In this document: positions 42,813-51,218 of the stretch, piece by piece
Layout of the letters: the number at the start of each line of letters is the position of its first letter
Position numbering within the stretch: position 1 is the first letter of the stretch
Assembly (NCBI GenBank): GCA_910575795.1
Contig: CAJTGE010000013.1
Location: forward strand, 1-64,000
DNA length: 64,000 nt
Direction of reading: 5' to 3'
DNA from: Clostridiaceae bacterium
GTDB lineage: Bacteria > Bacillota > Clostridia > Lachnospirales > Lachnospiraceae
The notes under the pieces: model-generated
Databases searched by the model: none
Told to the model about the DNA's origin: nothing
The model's input: the letters and a program-made list of their open reading frames with translations, nothing else
Position numbers and translations under genes: made by a program

Positions 42813-42955
42813 ACCGTTCAGACAAATCTGCGCATTCCGCTGCGCTGACCGTCCGAAAATGCGGCGGCAGCAGGGTTCCGCTGGATTTTGAATCTGACAC
42901 TGGCGGCCCTCCCACGACACACAATGCCATTGGTTCAGATTGTCTGAACGGTTAC
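42810..42955. mobile_element. MITE-like repeat, GTAACCGTTCAGA family, with perfect 16-bp ends
   Basis: GTAACCGTTCAGACAA at 42810-42825 and its exact reverse complement at 42940-42955 bound a 146-bp unit. The interior contains CTGCGCTGACCGTCCGAAAA and GCGGCGGCAGCAGG, shared with the element at 33943. It also contains GGCGGCCCTCCCACGACA, nearly identical to the flank of the hairpin after addB. Confidence 0.8.
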
Positions 42956-43002
42956 CCGCAATGAAAGCTACTGCTCATACTGCTCACACAGACGAAATTT
43001 AC

Positions 43003-43031
43003 TTGATTTTTGAGGAAAATTAGATTATAAT
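43003..43031 (+). promoter_or_regulatory. Sigma-A promoter of the betaine-type transporter operon
   Basis: TTGATT at 43003-43008, 17 bp, TATAAT at 43026-43031. The 260-nt leader that follows (43032-43290) has small hairpins (GCCTG-TTCTGT-CAGGC near 43087) but no riboswitch I recognise. Confidence 0.7.
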
Positions 43032-43290
43032 CAAACTATATTCAGGCAGGCGCTATATTCTATATTACTACATACTTTCAGACAGCCTGTTCTGTCAGGC
43101 AGAAGCCTGGCGGGAAACCGCGCAGGTGTTATGTCCGGTCTTACATTTCCGGTATTCTTTTCTTTTTCTGGTTTCAGCCATTTTCAGAGAAAAACACAGG
43201 GATTTACAAAAAAGAAATGTTGGGAAGGGAGAATGAACGTTATATTGTGTATCATGCCATAGCGGTGAAGAGATTGGAGGGCGATTTGTA

Positions 43291-45174
43291 TTGAAGAGGA
43301 TTCAGATTATATCAATGGCGATTGCGGCGGCGGCCGTGTTCGGCGCGGCGCTGACCGGGTGCGGCGCGGGAAAGAGGGAGATTGTTTTTGCCGATGTCGG
43401 ATGGGACAGCGTGAAATTTCACAACGCCGTGGCCGGGCTGGTGGCGGAAACAGCGTTCGGCTGTTCGTGGAAGGAGATGCCGGGCTCGACGCCGATCATG
43501 CACGAGGCGCTCAAAAAGGGCGAGATTGATGTGAACATGGAGGAGTGGACGGACAATATATCAACCTACGAGGCGGATCGGGATGCCGGGCTGTTCCGGG
43601 ATCTGGGGACAAATTTCGGGGATAATATCCAGGGCTTTTACGTGCCGCGCTATGTGATCGAGGGGGATGCTGAGCGCGGGATAGCGCCTCTGGCGCCGGA
43701 TTTGAAGACCGTGCAGGACTTGAAGCGGTATGCGGACATTTTCCCGGATGACGAGAAGCCGGGCATGGGGCGCATCTACGGCGCGATTCCCGGATGGGAG
43801 ATCAATGATATCATGCTGAAAAAGGTTCAGTACAACGGCCTTGACGCCATGTACCAGTATTTCCAGCCGGGCTCGGACTCCGCGCTTTCGGCGGCCTTTA
43901 CCTCCGCCTATGAGAAGGGGGAGCCGATCGTGGGGTATTACTGGGAGCCGACCTGGCTGACCGGAAAGTATGATCTGGTCCTTTTGGAGGATGCGCCCTA
44001 TGAGGACGCGGACGCGTACCGGGAAGGGCGGACCGCCTGCCCGTCCGTGGATGTGACGATCGGCGTCAGCAATCAGTTTTATGCCAGAGAGCCGGAGATC
44101 TGTGAGTTTCTGGAACGGTATGAGACGAGCAGCGCCCTGACGTCGGAGGCGCTGGCCCATATGCAGGAGACCGGGGCCAGCTACGAGGAGACGGCAAAAT
44201 GGTTCCTGTCTGAGCACAGTGATTTAATTCTTGAGTGGCTGCCAAAAGAGGAGGCGCAGAAGGTGATGGGAGCCCTGGGGCTTCAGGAAGAGACGAAAAA
44301 TTACTTCTTTGATTTCCCGTTCGAGCTGCCGATTGACGTGGAGGCATTCGACGCCTCGGTGAAGGCATTTGCGGCGCGGTTTTCCCCGGTGTTTGGCGGG
44401 ATACGGGGCGTCTTAAACGGCCTGATCGGCCTGATTGGGACGGTGCTGCGCCTGATTCCCTGGTGGCTTTTCATCGCCCTTGCAGGATTTGGAGGCTGGA
44501 GGCTGAGCGGCCGTGTGCGCGTGGGCATTCTGTACGGCGCGATGCTGTTTATCGTGGGCTTAATCGGGCTCTGGAGCCTGATGTATGAAACGCTCTCAAT
44601 TGTGCTGGCCTCAGTGGTGATTTCCCTGCTGATCGGCCTTCCGGCCGGCATCCTCGTATCCGGGAGCGAGAAAGCGAATGTGGTTGTGCGCCCCATCCTG
44701 GACACGATGCAGACCATGCCGGTGTTTGTGTACCTGATCCCCGCCGTGCTGTTTTTCGGTCTCGGCAAGGCTCCGGCTGTGATTGCAACCACGATCTACG
44801 CCATTGTCCCGGTTATCCGGCTGACAAGCCATGGGATCCGGCAGGTGGATCCGGAGGTGGTGGAGGCGGCGCGCTCCTTTGGCTCAACGAAGATGCAGTG
44901 CCTCTTTAAGGTGCAGATCCCCCAGGCGCTGCCGACGATCCTGACGGGCGTCAACCAGACGCTGATGATGGCCATGGCCATGGTAGTGACGTGTTCTATG
45001 ATCGGTGCGTCAGGGCTTGGGATGGAGGTTTTGATAAGTGTCAACCGGATCGAGATCGGGCGCGGGCTTCTGGCCGGCGCGGCTGTGGTGATTGTGGCGA
45101 TCCTGATGGACCGCCTGACGCAGGGCTGGTTCCACAACGGGAGAAAGGAGGAACAGGCGGATGGCAGAAAATAA
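43291..45174 (+). CDS. Glycine betaine/proline-type ABC transporter, fused binding protein and permease
   Basis: 627 aa. The N-terminal lipoprotein signal (AAAAVFGAALTGC) is followed by a ProX/OpuAC-like substrate-binding domain (about 28-340: FADVGWDSVKFHNA, VGYYWEPTWL). A linker then leads to an OpuAB/ProW-like permease (about 375-615) with SFGSTKMQCLFKVQIPQALP as the EAA loop. Here the binding domain comes first; in Lactococcus OpuABC the permease comes first. Start TTG 43291 follows GGAGGGCG by seven bases. It probably imports betaine or a related quaternary amine for osmoprotection. It overlaps the ATPase gene by 14 bp. Confidence 0.92.
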   Translation: MKRIQIISMAIAAAAVFGAALTGCGAGKREIVFADVGWDSVKFHNAVAGLVAETAFGCSWKEMPGSTPIMHEALKKGEIDVNMEEWTDNISTYEADRDAGLFRDLGTNFGDNIQGFYVPRYVIEGDAERGIAPLAPDLKTVQDLKRYADIFPDDEKPGMGRIYGAIPGWEINDIMLKKVQYNGLDAMYQYFQPGSDSALSAAFTSAYEKGEPIVGYYWEPTWLTGKYDLVLLEDAPYEDADAYREGRTACPSVDVTIGVSNQFYAREPEICEFLERYETSSALTSEALAHMQETGASYEETAKWFLSEHSDLILEWLPKEEAQKVMGALGLQEETKNYFFDFPFELPIDVEAFDASVKAFAARFSPVFGGIRGVLNGLIGLIGTVLRLIPWWLFIALAGFGGWRLSGRVRVGILYGAMLFIVGLIGLWSLMYETLSIVLASVVISLLIGLPAGILVSGSEKANVVVRPILDTMQTMPVFVYLIPAVLFFGLGKAPAVIATTIYAIVPVIRLTSHGIRQVDPEVVEAARSFGSTKMQCLFKVQIPQALPTILTGVNQTLMMAMAMVVTCSMIGASGLGMEVLISVNRIEIGRGLLAGAAVVIVAILMDRLTQGWFHNGRKEEQADGRK

Positions 45175-46363
45175 GGCGGCAGGCTATAAAAATGATTATA
45201 TTATACAGGTCAATCATCTGACAAAGCTTTACGGCGCGGCGAACCGCACGGAGGCGTCGCGGATGATGAAGGAAGGCCGCTCCAAAGAGGAGGTTCTGCG
45301 CGAGACGGGCGTGACGGTGGCGCTCTGGGATGTCAGCTTTAAGGTAAAGCGGGGAGAGGTTTTTGTGATCATCGGCCTGTCCGGTTCCGGGAAATCCACG
45401 GTGATCCGGACGCTGAACATGCTGAACCGCCCCACAGCGGGCCAGATTCTCTTTGAGGACAGCGCCATTGACACCTTTGGCAAAAAGGATCTCAATGAAT
45501 ACAGGAGAGATAAGATTTCCATGGTGTTCCAGAGCTTTGGCCTCATGAGCCACCGGGACGTGCTGGGGAATGTGGTCTACGGCCTTGAGATCAAGGGGCT
45601 TGCGAGGGTTGAGCGGGAGCGGAAGGCCATGGAGATGCTTGACATGGTGGGCTTAAAGGGCTATGAGCACGCCTCGATCGCAAGTCTTTCCGGCGGCATG
45701 CGCCAGCGGGTGGGCATCGCCAGGGCCCTGGCGAACGATCCGGAGGTCCTTCTCATGGATGAGCCGTTTTCGGCCCTGGATCCCCTGGTGCGCAAGGATA
45801 TGCAGTTTGAGCTTTTATCCCTGCAGAGAAAGCTGGAAAAGACGGTGGTATTTATCACGCATGACATCAATGAAGCCTTTAAGCTGGGCGATACGGTGGC
45901 CATCATGCGGGACGGGCGCCTAATCCAGGTCGGCACGCCGGAGGAGATGAGCGCCAGCCCGGCGGATGACTACGTGCGGGAATTCATCGACAGCGCAGAC
46001 AAGACCAAGGTGCTCTGCGCCCGCCACGTCATGCTCACGCCCTGCGTCGTGCGCGAGACGGATTCGCCGGATTACGCCCTGCGTGAGATGAAGAACGGCG
46101 GGGTATCGTCCGCCTATGTGGTGGACCGCCATATGAAATTTTTAGGGATCGTCAACGTGGAAGCCGCCATCCGGGCCAGGAAGGAGAGGAAATCCTTAAA
46201 GGAGGTCTACGTCACCGATGTGGCGACCACGGCGGCGGATACGGTGATCAGCGATATCCTTCCGGTGGCGGCGGAGGCCAAATATCCGATTGCCGTGCTG
46301 GAGAACGACGGAAGCCTGGTGGGGATCGTGTCAAAGGCTTCGGTTTTGTCGTCGCTGATGTAA
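45161..46363 (+). CDS. Glycine betaine ABC transporter ATP-binding protein with CBS domains
   Basis: 400 aa, OpuAA/ProV type. Walker A GLSGSGKST, the signature LSGGMRQRVGIARALANDPE and Walker B LLMDEPFSALDPL are present. Two C-terminal CBS domains (about 275-400) end in LVGIVSKASVLSSLM. CBS domains in this family sense ionic strength or nucleotides to gate transport. AAAGGAGGA precedes ATG 45161. With the fused binding protein/permease it makes a complete importer from only two genes. Confidence 0.94.
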   Translation: MAENKAAGYKNDYIIQVNHLTKLYGAANRTEASRMMKEGRSKEEVLRETGVTVALWDVSFKVKRGEVFVIIGLSGSGKSTVIRTLNMLNRPTAGQILFEDSAIDTFGKKDLNEYRRDKISMVFQSFGLMSHRDVLGNVVYGLEIKGLARVERERKAMEMLDMVGLKGYEHASIASLSGGMRQRVGIARALANDPEVLLMDEPFSALDPLVRKDMQFELLSLQRKLEKTVVFITHDINEAFKLGDTVAIMRDGRLIQVGTPEEMSASPADDYVREFIDSADKTKVLCARHVMLTPCVVRETDSPDYALREMKNGGVSSAYVVDRHMKFLGIVNVEAAIRARKERKSLKEVYVTDVATTAADTVISDILPVAAEAKYPIAVLENDGSLVGIVSKASVLSSLM

Positions 46364-46430
46364 AGAAATAGCCGCGCAGATCTGTCTGCGCTGGCCGTAA
46401 TGGCAAAATCCGAAAATCCTAAGTTTCTGT

Positions 46431-46458
46431 TTGAATTTTATAAATAAGGTGGTATAAT
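46431..46458 (+). promoter_or_regulatory. Sigma-A promoter of trkA-trkH
   Basis: TTGAAT at 46431-46436, 16 bp, TATAAT at 46453-46458. No known potassium or c-di-AMP riboswitch is visible in the 70-nt leader. Confidence 0.75.
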
Positions 46459-46531
46459 GTGCTTAATCTATGCGAACGGGCTTTAAACCCCGCAAATACA
46501 CAGGATATACAAACAGACACGGAGGACAGAC

Positions 46532-47890
46532 ATGGAGATAATCATTATCGGCTGCGGCAAGGTGGGGCTTACCCTGGCCGATCAGCTGGTGAAGGAAAAC
46601 CACAACGTGGTGATGGTAGACACCTCCTCAGAGCGGCTGCAGAGCCTGTCTGAGGAGATTGACGCAATTAAGCTTTTGGGGAACGGGGCGAGCATCAGCA
46701 CGCAGATGGAGGCGGGGATTGAGACAGCGGACATCCTGATTGCCGTTACCGGTTCGGACGAGATGAACCTTCTGTGCTGCCTGATCGCGAGAAAGGCGGG
46801 GCGCTGCCACACGATCGCCAGGGTGAGGAACCCGGTGTATAATAATGAGATTAACTTTATCAAGGAGCAGCTCGGAATTTCCATGATCATCAACCCGGAG
46901 ATGGCGGCCGCCGGCGAGATTTCCAGGATCCTGCGCTTTCCGTCTGCGATCAAGATTGACCGCTTTGCCAAGGGCAGGGTAGAGCTCCTGAAATTCAAGA
47001 TACGGCCGGAATTCCGCCTCGACGGGCTGTCCGTGATGGATGTGGACAGCCAGCTCCGCTGCGACGTGCTGATCAGCGGCGTGGAGCGCGGGGACGAGGT
47101 GGCGATCCCGGACGGTAAATTTGTGTTGAAGGACGGGGATGTGGTGTCAATCATTGCTTCTCCCAGGAATTCGGCGGAATTTTTCAGAAAGATCGGCATT
47201 CAGACAAACCAGGTGAAAAATACGCTGATTGTGGGAGGAGGCACGATTGCCTACTATCTGGCAAAGCAGCTCTCCTCGATGCATATCCGTGTCAAGATCG
47301 TGGAGAAGGACAAAAAGCGCTGCGAGGCGTTGAGCGAGCTTCTCGAGGACACGCTGATCATCAACGGCGACGGGACGGACCGGCGGCTTTTGGTGGAAGA
47401 GGGGCTGCAGAGCGCGGAATCCTTTGTCACCCTGACGAGCCTGGACGAGGAGAACCTGTTCCTCGCCATGTTTGCCAAGGAGGTTTCGGGGGCAAAGCTT
47501 GTGACAAAGGTCAACCGGATTGCCTTTGACGAGCTGATCGGAAAGCTGGATCTGGGGAGCGTGGTCTATCCGAAATTCATCACGGCCGATTACATTCTCC
47601 AGTATGTGCGCGCCATGCAGAATACGATCGGCAGCAATGTGGAGACGCTGTACCATATCCTGGAGGGCAGGGCGGAGGCCCTGGAGTTCCGGATCCGGGA
47701 GGATTCGGAGGTGACGGGCGTCCCGCTGATGAATATCCGTTTAAAGAGCAACCTGCTGATCGGCTGTATCAACCGGGGCGGGCAGATCCATATCCCCCGC
47801 GGCCAGGACTGTATCCTCAAGGGCGACACCGTGATTGTAGTGACGAGCCAGAAGGGGCTTCATGATATACGCGATATTCTGAGAAAGTAA
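46532..47890 (+). CDS. trkA: Trk potassium uptake protein TrkA
   Basis: 452 aa made of two tandem RCK units. Each has a Rossmann NAD-binding part (EIIIIGCGKVGLTLADQLVK at the start; TLIVGGGTIAYYLAKQLSS near 232) and a TrkA-C part. It forms the cytosolic gating ring of the K+ channel TrkH. GGAGG precedes ATG 46532. trkH starts 10 bp after it. Confidence 0.95.
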   Translation: MEIIIIGCGKVGLTLADQLVKENHNVVMVDTSSERLQSLSEEIDAIKLLGNGASISTQMEAGIETADILIAVTGSDEMNLLCCLIARKAGRCHTIARVRNPVYNNEINFIKEQLGISMIINPEMAAAGEISRILRFPSAIKIDRFAKGRVELLKFKIRPEFRLDGLSVMDVDSQLRCDVLISGVERGDEVAIPDGKFVLKDGDVVSIIASPRNSAEFFRKIGIQTNQVKNTLIVGGGTIAYYLAKQLSSMHIRVKIVEKDKKRCEALSELLEDTLIINGDGTDRRLLVEEGLQSAESFVTLTSLDEENLFLAMFAKEVSGAKLVTKVNRIAFDELIGKLDLGSVVYPKFITADYILQYVRAMQNTIGSNVETLYHILEGRAEALEFRIREDSEVTGVPLMNIRLKSNLLIGCINRGGQIHIPRGQDCILKGDTVIVVTSQKGLHDIRDILRK

Positions 47891-47900
47891 GGAGCGAGCC

Positions 47901-49337
47901 ATGAATTATTCTGTTATATTCTATATTATGGGCTGGATCCTGAATTTTGAAGCGGTATTTATGATCCTTCCCTGCATTGTGGCGCTGATCTACAAGGAAC
48001 CGGCGGGCTGCTATCTGCTCACGATGGCGCTGTGCCTTCTGATGGGGATCCCGCTTGTGTTGAAAAAGCCGAAGAACCAGATCTTTTACACGGCGGAGGG
48101 GTTTGTGACCGTGTCCTTGAGCTGGGTGGTCTTGAGTGTGATGGGAGCCGTGCCGTTTCTTTTAAGCGGCCATATCTTAAATCCCATGGACGCTTTGTTT
48201 GAGACTGTCTCCGGCTTTACGACAACAGGGGCCAGCATACTAAACGATGTCGAGGCCCTGCCGAAATGCCATCTTTTCTGGCGCAGCTTTACCCACTGGA
48301 TTGGGGGTATGGGCGTGCTGGTCTTCATTCTAAGCCTCCTTCCCCTAGCCGGCGGAACCCATATGAACCTGATGAAGGCGGAGAGCCCGGGGCCGTCGGT
48401 CAGCAAGCTGGTCCCCAAGGTGCAGACCACGGCAAAGCTTCTGTACAGCATTTATCTGGGAATGACAGTGCTTGAGTGTGTAATTCTGCTGTTTGGCGGG
48501 ATGCCGCTGTTTGACGCCATTACCATAACCTTTGGGACAGCCGGAACGGGCGGTTTTGCGATCAGAAATACCAGTCTGGGCGAATATTCCGCTTTCCAGC
48601 AGAATGTGGTGACGGTATTTATGATCCTGTTCGGCGTTAATTTTAACGTCTATTTCCTGTTTCTGATTGGAAAAATCAGGGCAGGGCTGAAAAGCGAGGA
48701 GGTGCGCTGTTATCTGCTCGTGATTGCGGCCGCGATCGGGATCATCACGATTGATACGATGAGCCTTTACCGCTCCGCGGGCGAGGCGCTTCATCATGCG
48801 GCGTTCCAGGTGGGTTCGATCATTACGACCACCGGGTATGGCACCGTTGACTTCAACCTGTGGCCGCAGGCTTCAAGGACAGTTCTCGTTCTCCTGATGT
48901 TTATCGGCGCCTGCGCCGGCAGTACAGGAGGCGGCATTAAGGTTTCACGGTTTATTGTGCTGTTTAAATCCATGAAGATGGAGCTCAGCCACCTCCTGCA
49001 CCCCAATGCGGTGATCAAGATTAAGATGGACGGTAAGGTTTTGGACGAGGATATGATACGTTCCGTGAACGTATATATGGTAGCGTATATTCTTCTGTTC
49101 GCCATATCTGTGTTCCTGATCGCGGTTGATGAGCGGGATCTGATCACGAATTTTACGGCGGTGGCCGCGACGTTTAACAACATCGGCCCGGGACTGGAGC
49201 TGGTGGGCCCCACGCAGAATTTCGGCCTGTTCAGCAACTTTTCCAAGGGCGTGCTGATCTTTGACATGCTGGCCGGGAGGCTGGAGATATTCCCCATGCT
49301 TCTTCTGTTTAACAGGGAGACGTGGAAGAGATTTTAA
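47901..49337 (+). CDS. trkH: Trk potassium uptake protein TrkH
   Basis: 478 aa with the four-fold M1-P-M2 pattern of K+ translocators. Filter regions include FTTTGASIL, TAGTGGFAI, GSIITTTGYGTVDF and FNNIGPGLEL. RSFTHWIGGMGVLVFILSLL and GACAGSTGGGIKVSRF are typical TrkH motifs. It works with TrkA encoded immediately upstream. TAAGGAG precedes ATG 47901. Confidence 0.95.
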   Translation: MNYSVIFYIMGWILNFEAVFMILPCIVALIYKEPAGCYLLTMALCLLMGIPLVLKKPKNQIFYTAEGFVTVSLSWVVLSVMGAVPFLLSGHILNPMDALFETVSGFTTTGASILNDVEALPKCHLFWRSFTHWIGGMGVLVFILSLLPLAGGTHMNLMKAESPGPSVSKLVPKVQTTAKLLYSIYLGMTVLECVILLFGGMPLFDAITITFGTAGTGGFAIRNTSLGEYSAFQQNVVTVFMILFGVNFNVYFLFLIGKIRAGLKSEEVRCYLLVIAAAIGIITIDTMSLYRSAGEALHHAAFQVGSIITTTGYGTVDFNLWPQASRTVLVLLMFIGACAGSTGGGIKVSRFIVLFKSMKMELSHLLHPNAVIKIKMDGKVLDEDMIRSVNVYMVAYILLFAISVFLIAVDERDLITNFTAVAATFNNIGPGLELVGPTQNFGLFSNFSKGVLIFDMLAGRLEIFPMLLLFNRETWKRF

Positions 49338-49352
49338 TGCAGGTATGGATGC

Positions 49353-49405
49353 GCCGCGCCCTGAGGCGGGAATGATGTTTCACATAAGCTTCAGGGCGCG
49401 GCTAT
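49353..49405 (+). terminator. Hairpin after trkH, probable terminator
   Basis: GCCGCGCCCTGA at 49353-49364 pairs exactly with TCAGGGCGCGGC at 49391-49402. The tail is TATTTATG, so termination may be partial. Confidence 0.6.
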
Positions 49406-49443
49406 TTATGCGATGCTGTACGGGTTTTGTAAAGGAGCTTTGG

Positions 49444-49779
49444 ATGGATACTCTTTTTTTTGTCACCGGCTGTCTGGGACTGGCCGAGACGATTGATTTA
49501 TTCTGTCAGAAGGATTTTCTGATCTTTATTTCCGGCTCGATCGATCCGGCTGATTACGATCTGCAGAAAGTGTACGCTGTGGAAAAATGGCTGTTTGCCA
49601 TTGATACCCTGTGCCTGTTCGGCATCTCCTTTCATGTGGGCGGTTATTACGGGGACTGGTTTCTGCTGGCGGTTGTGATGTTCACCCTGATCCTGCACTG
49701 GAGAGTTTTTAAAAGCCCGGCCTTCCGCCGGGATAAGGATCCCAAAGGAGCGGGCGGGAAAAAGAGGAAGAAATGGTAA
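49444..49779 (+). CDS. Small membrane protein of unknown function
   Basis: 111 aa. Start ATG 49444 follows AAAGGAG by six bases. It has two to three predicted membrane helices (LFFVTGCLGLAETI, WLFAIDTLCLFGISFHVGGY, FLLAVVMFTLILHWRVF) and a strongly basic C-terminus rich in Lys and Arg. I know no family for it. The gene is downstream of trkH after a hairpin and may be partly cotranscribed with it. The stop codon lies inside a short palindromic repeat. Confidence 0.6.
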   Translation: MDTLFFVTGCLGLAETIDLFCQKDFLIFISGSIDPADYDLQKVYAVEKWLFAIDTLCLFGISFHVGGYYGDWFLLAVVMFTLILHWRVFKSPAFRRDKDPKGAGGKKRKKW

Positions 49780-49828
49780 CCGTTCACTTCGCTAAATGCC
49801 ATTAGTTCAGGGTTATCTGTACGGTTAC
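49776..49828. repeat. Short copy of the GTAACCGT repeat family
   Basis: GTAACCGT at 49776-49783 and ACGGTTAC at 49821-49828 are inverted repeats around TTCACTTCGCTAAATGCC. The left arm overlaps the stop codon of the upstream gene. Confidence 0.6.
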
Positions 49829-49854
49829 AGAAAATGATCTTCTGGCAGGCTGTC

Positions 49855-49887
49855 ACATATTGTCCTCCTGTACATACCATATATTAT
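49855..49887 (+). promoter_or_regulatory. Promoter of the cysteine-rich gene, sigma-K-like or sigma-A
   Basis: AC at 49855-49856, 16 bp, CATACCATA at 49873-49881 fits the sigma-K pattern CATANNNTA. Overlapping it, TTGTCC at 49860-49865, 16 bp, TATTAT at 49882-49887 could be a weaker sigma-A promoter. The sequence alone does not decide between them. Confidence 0.45.
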
Positions 49888-49916
49888 AAAGATAAAGAAA
49901 ACAAGGAGATTTCAAT

Positions 49917-50282
49917 ATGTGTTGTTTATTTAATAGATGTTGCTGCAGAAATAATGGAGTTGCCTGCGGGTGCAGATGCAGAGTAAACTGCTGCTGTAAT
50001 ACCAATAACTGCTGTGGATCCGTTTCAGGTTCCGGCAATAATAACTGCACATGCGGCTGCAACACAGGCTGCGGTTCCAATAATAACTGTGGCTGCGGTT
50101 CGAACAATAACTGCACATGCGGCTGCAATACGGGCTGCGGCTGCGGCTCGAACCATCCCTGTAGCTGGGCTTACCGCAACGGCTTTAACGACGGATATGC
50201 GGTCGGCTACCGCGACGGCTTTGACGCCTGTGCAAACAGCGGAGTCGCTCCGGCCAGCAATACGGATTGCGGCTGCAATTAA
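49917..50282 (+). CDS. Very cysteine-rich repeat protein, possible spore-surface protein
   Basis: 121 aa with 28 cysteines (23%). The first 85 residues are made of Cys, Gly and Asn, with runs such as NRCCCRNNG and an exact repeat of NNNCTCGCNTGCG. The last 40 residues change character: WAYRNGFNDGYAVGYRDGFD, a Gly-Tyr pattern, then a cysteine-containing tail. There is no signal peptide. AAGGAG precedes ATG 49917, and a clear terminator follows. Cysteine-rich proteins of this kind cross-link spore coat or exosporium layers in other clostridia; a metal-binding role is the alternative. I know no close family. The sigma-K-like promoter supports, but does not prove, a spore role. Confidence 0.72.
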   Translation: MCCLFNRCCCRNNGVACGCRCRVNCCCNTNNCCGSVSGSGNNNCTCGCNTGCGSNNNCGCGSNNNCTCGCNTGCGCGSNHPCSWAYRNGFNDGYAVGYRDGFDACANSGVAPASNTDCGCN

Positions 50283-50291
50283 ACAGAACAT

Positions 50292-50317
50292 GGCGGCGGG
50301 ATTTTCCCGCCGCTTTT
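50292..50317 (+). terminator. Rho-independent terminator after the cysteine-rich gene
   Basis: GCGGCGGG at 50293-50300 pairs with CCCGCCGC at 50306-50313 over an ATTTT loop, then TTTT. Confidence 0.88.
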
Positions 50318-50443
50318 ACATGCACAGGCGCGCATAAGGAAGTCCGCTGTCAAAGCAGCATGCGGGCCGCGAACCCCTTTTTTCCTGTCCGATAGTTCAA
50401 AAAATGTTCACATTTTCTACAAAATACGGCCATAATTTTAGGA

Positions 50444-50555
50444 TATACTATAATCACGAACGGCAGAGATGAAATTTTAGGGGTGACATTCACAAATATT
50501 AATATTTTTTCATAATAAGCCAGATGGCCGCCGGCCGTCTGGCTCCTCCTTTTGC
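50444..50555 (+). ncRNA. Candidate small RNA
   Basis: In a 527-bp gap without a gene, TATACTATAAT at 50444-50454 looks like one or two overlapping -10 elements, without a good -35. About 65 bp later a stable stem GCCAGATGGCC (50519-50529) pairs with GGCCGTCTGGC (50533-50543) and is followed by TCCTCCTTTT. Between them there is no frame with a ribosome site. This would give an RNA of about 95 nt. It is a guess from layout only. The rest of the gap (50556-50809) contains degenerate palindromic repeat DNA. Confidence 0.35.
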
Positions 50556-50809
50556 CGCCTCGGGCCGGGGCAGAATCGTAACAGGAAAAGAACGGAAAAC
50601 ATACAACATATGCATAATTTCCTAAATTATGGCATATAATCTAATAGCTCAGACAGATCTGCGCATATACTGGCTGCCGTATACATGCCGCCAGGCGCGA
50701 AGCGTATTACTGTGTTCAGTCCGGCAGGGGCTCAGACAGTAGTATTTACTGCGCTGGCCGCCGTATGATACCCTTTTGGGAAAAGCTGGAAGAGAAAGGA
50801 GACAAACCC

Positions 50810-51040
50810 ATGCCGAGAGGAAAGAGAAAAACATGCAGCGAGAAGCTGGAAGAAGTATCAGGAATGATAGAGGCCCTGGAGACGCAGCTAAAAGAGCTGA
50901 AGGCCAGAGAGAAGCAGCTTTTAAAGGAAAAGAGAGAAGAGGAGTTAAAGCAGATTGCGGAGCTCCTTGATGAGCGTGACATGACGCCGGAAGGGCTGAT
51001 CGAGATTCTGGATCGACTGGAGTCAGAGGAGGAGGAGTAG
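50810..51040 (+). CDS. Short coiled-coil protein, DUF4315-like
   Basis: 76 aa. The N-terminus is basic (MPRGKRKTCSEKLEEVSGMI). A long charged helix follows (EALETQLKELKAREKQLLKE) and an acidic tail with MTPEGLIEILDRLESEEEE. The layout (coiled coil, then a short 'MTPE.L...L' segment) resembles DUF4315 proteins of conjugative elements, but no other transfer gene is nearby. AAAGGAG precedes ATG 50810. The function is unknown. Confidence 0.6.
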   Translation: MPRGKRKTCSEKLEEVSGMIEALETQLKELKAREKQLLKEKREEELKQIAELLDERDMTPEGLIEILDRLESEEEE

Positions 51041-51051
51041 AGCCGCCATCT

Positions 51052-51078
51052 GCCGCCGCCCGGCGGGCGGCGGTCTGT
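51052..51078 (+). terminator. GC-rich hairpin after the coiled-coil gene
   Basis: GCCGCCGCCCG next to CGGGCGGCGG can form a strong stem, but the tail GTCTGTCCT has few T residues, so termination is uncertain. Confidence 0.4.
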
Positions 51079-51218
51079 CCTGCAGCGGACATAACGCCTG
51101 CCCTGTTACGATTCACAAACCCTGCCGTTTTTTTACCACCATCTGTCTTCCGGGCTGCTGCCTGCAGGCAGCGCCACTTCCTGGCCGTCTGGATGGTACG
51201 ACGATCGCGCCGCGCTTC

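Noticed and set aside
43032-43290. Riboswitch in the betaine-transporter leader
   Set aside because: Only small local hairpins; no conserved core that I can identify.
46370-46531. c-di-AMP or potassium riboswitch before trkA
   Set aside because: The leader after the promoter is only about 70 nt and shows none of the conserved ydaO-type segments.
50810-51040. Part of a conjugative transfer module
   Set aside because: Only a weak resemblance to DUF4315 and no relaxase, coupling protein or secretion gene nearby.
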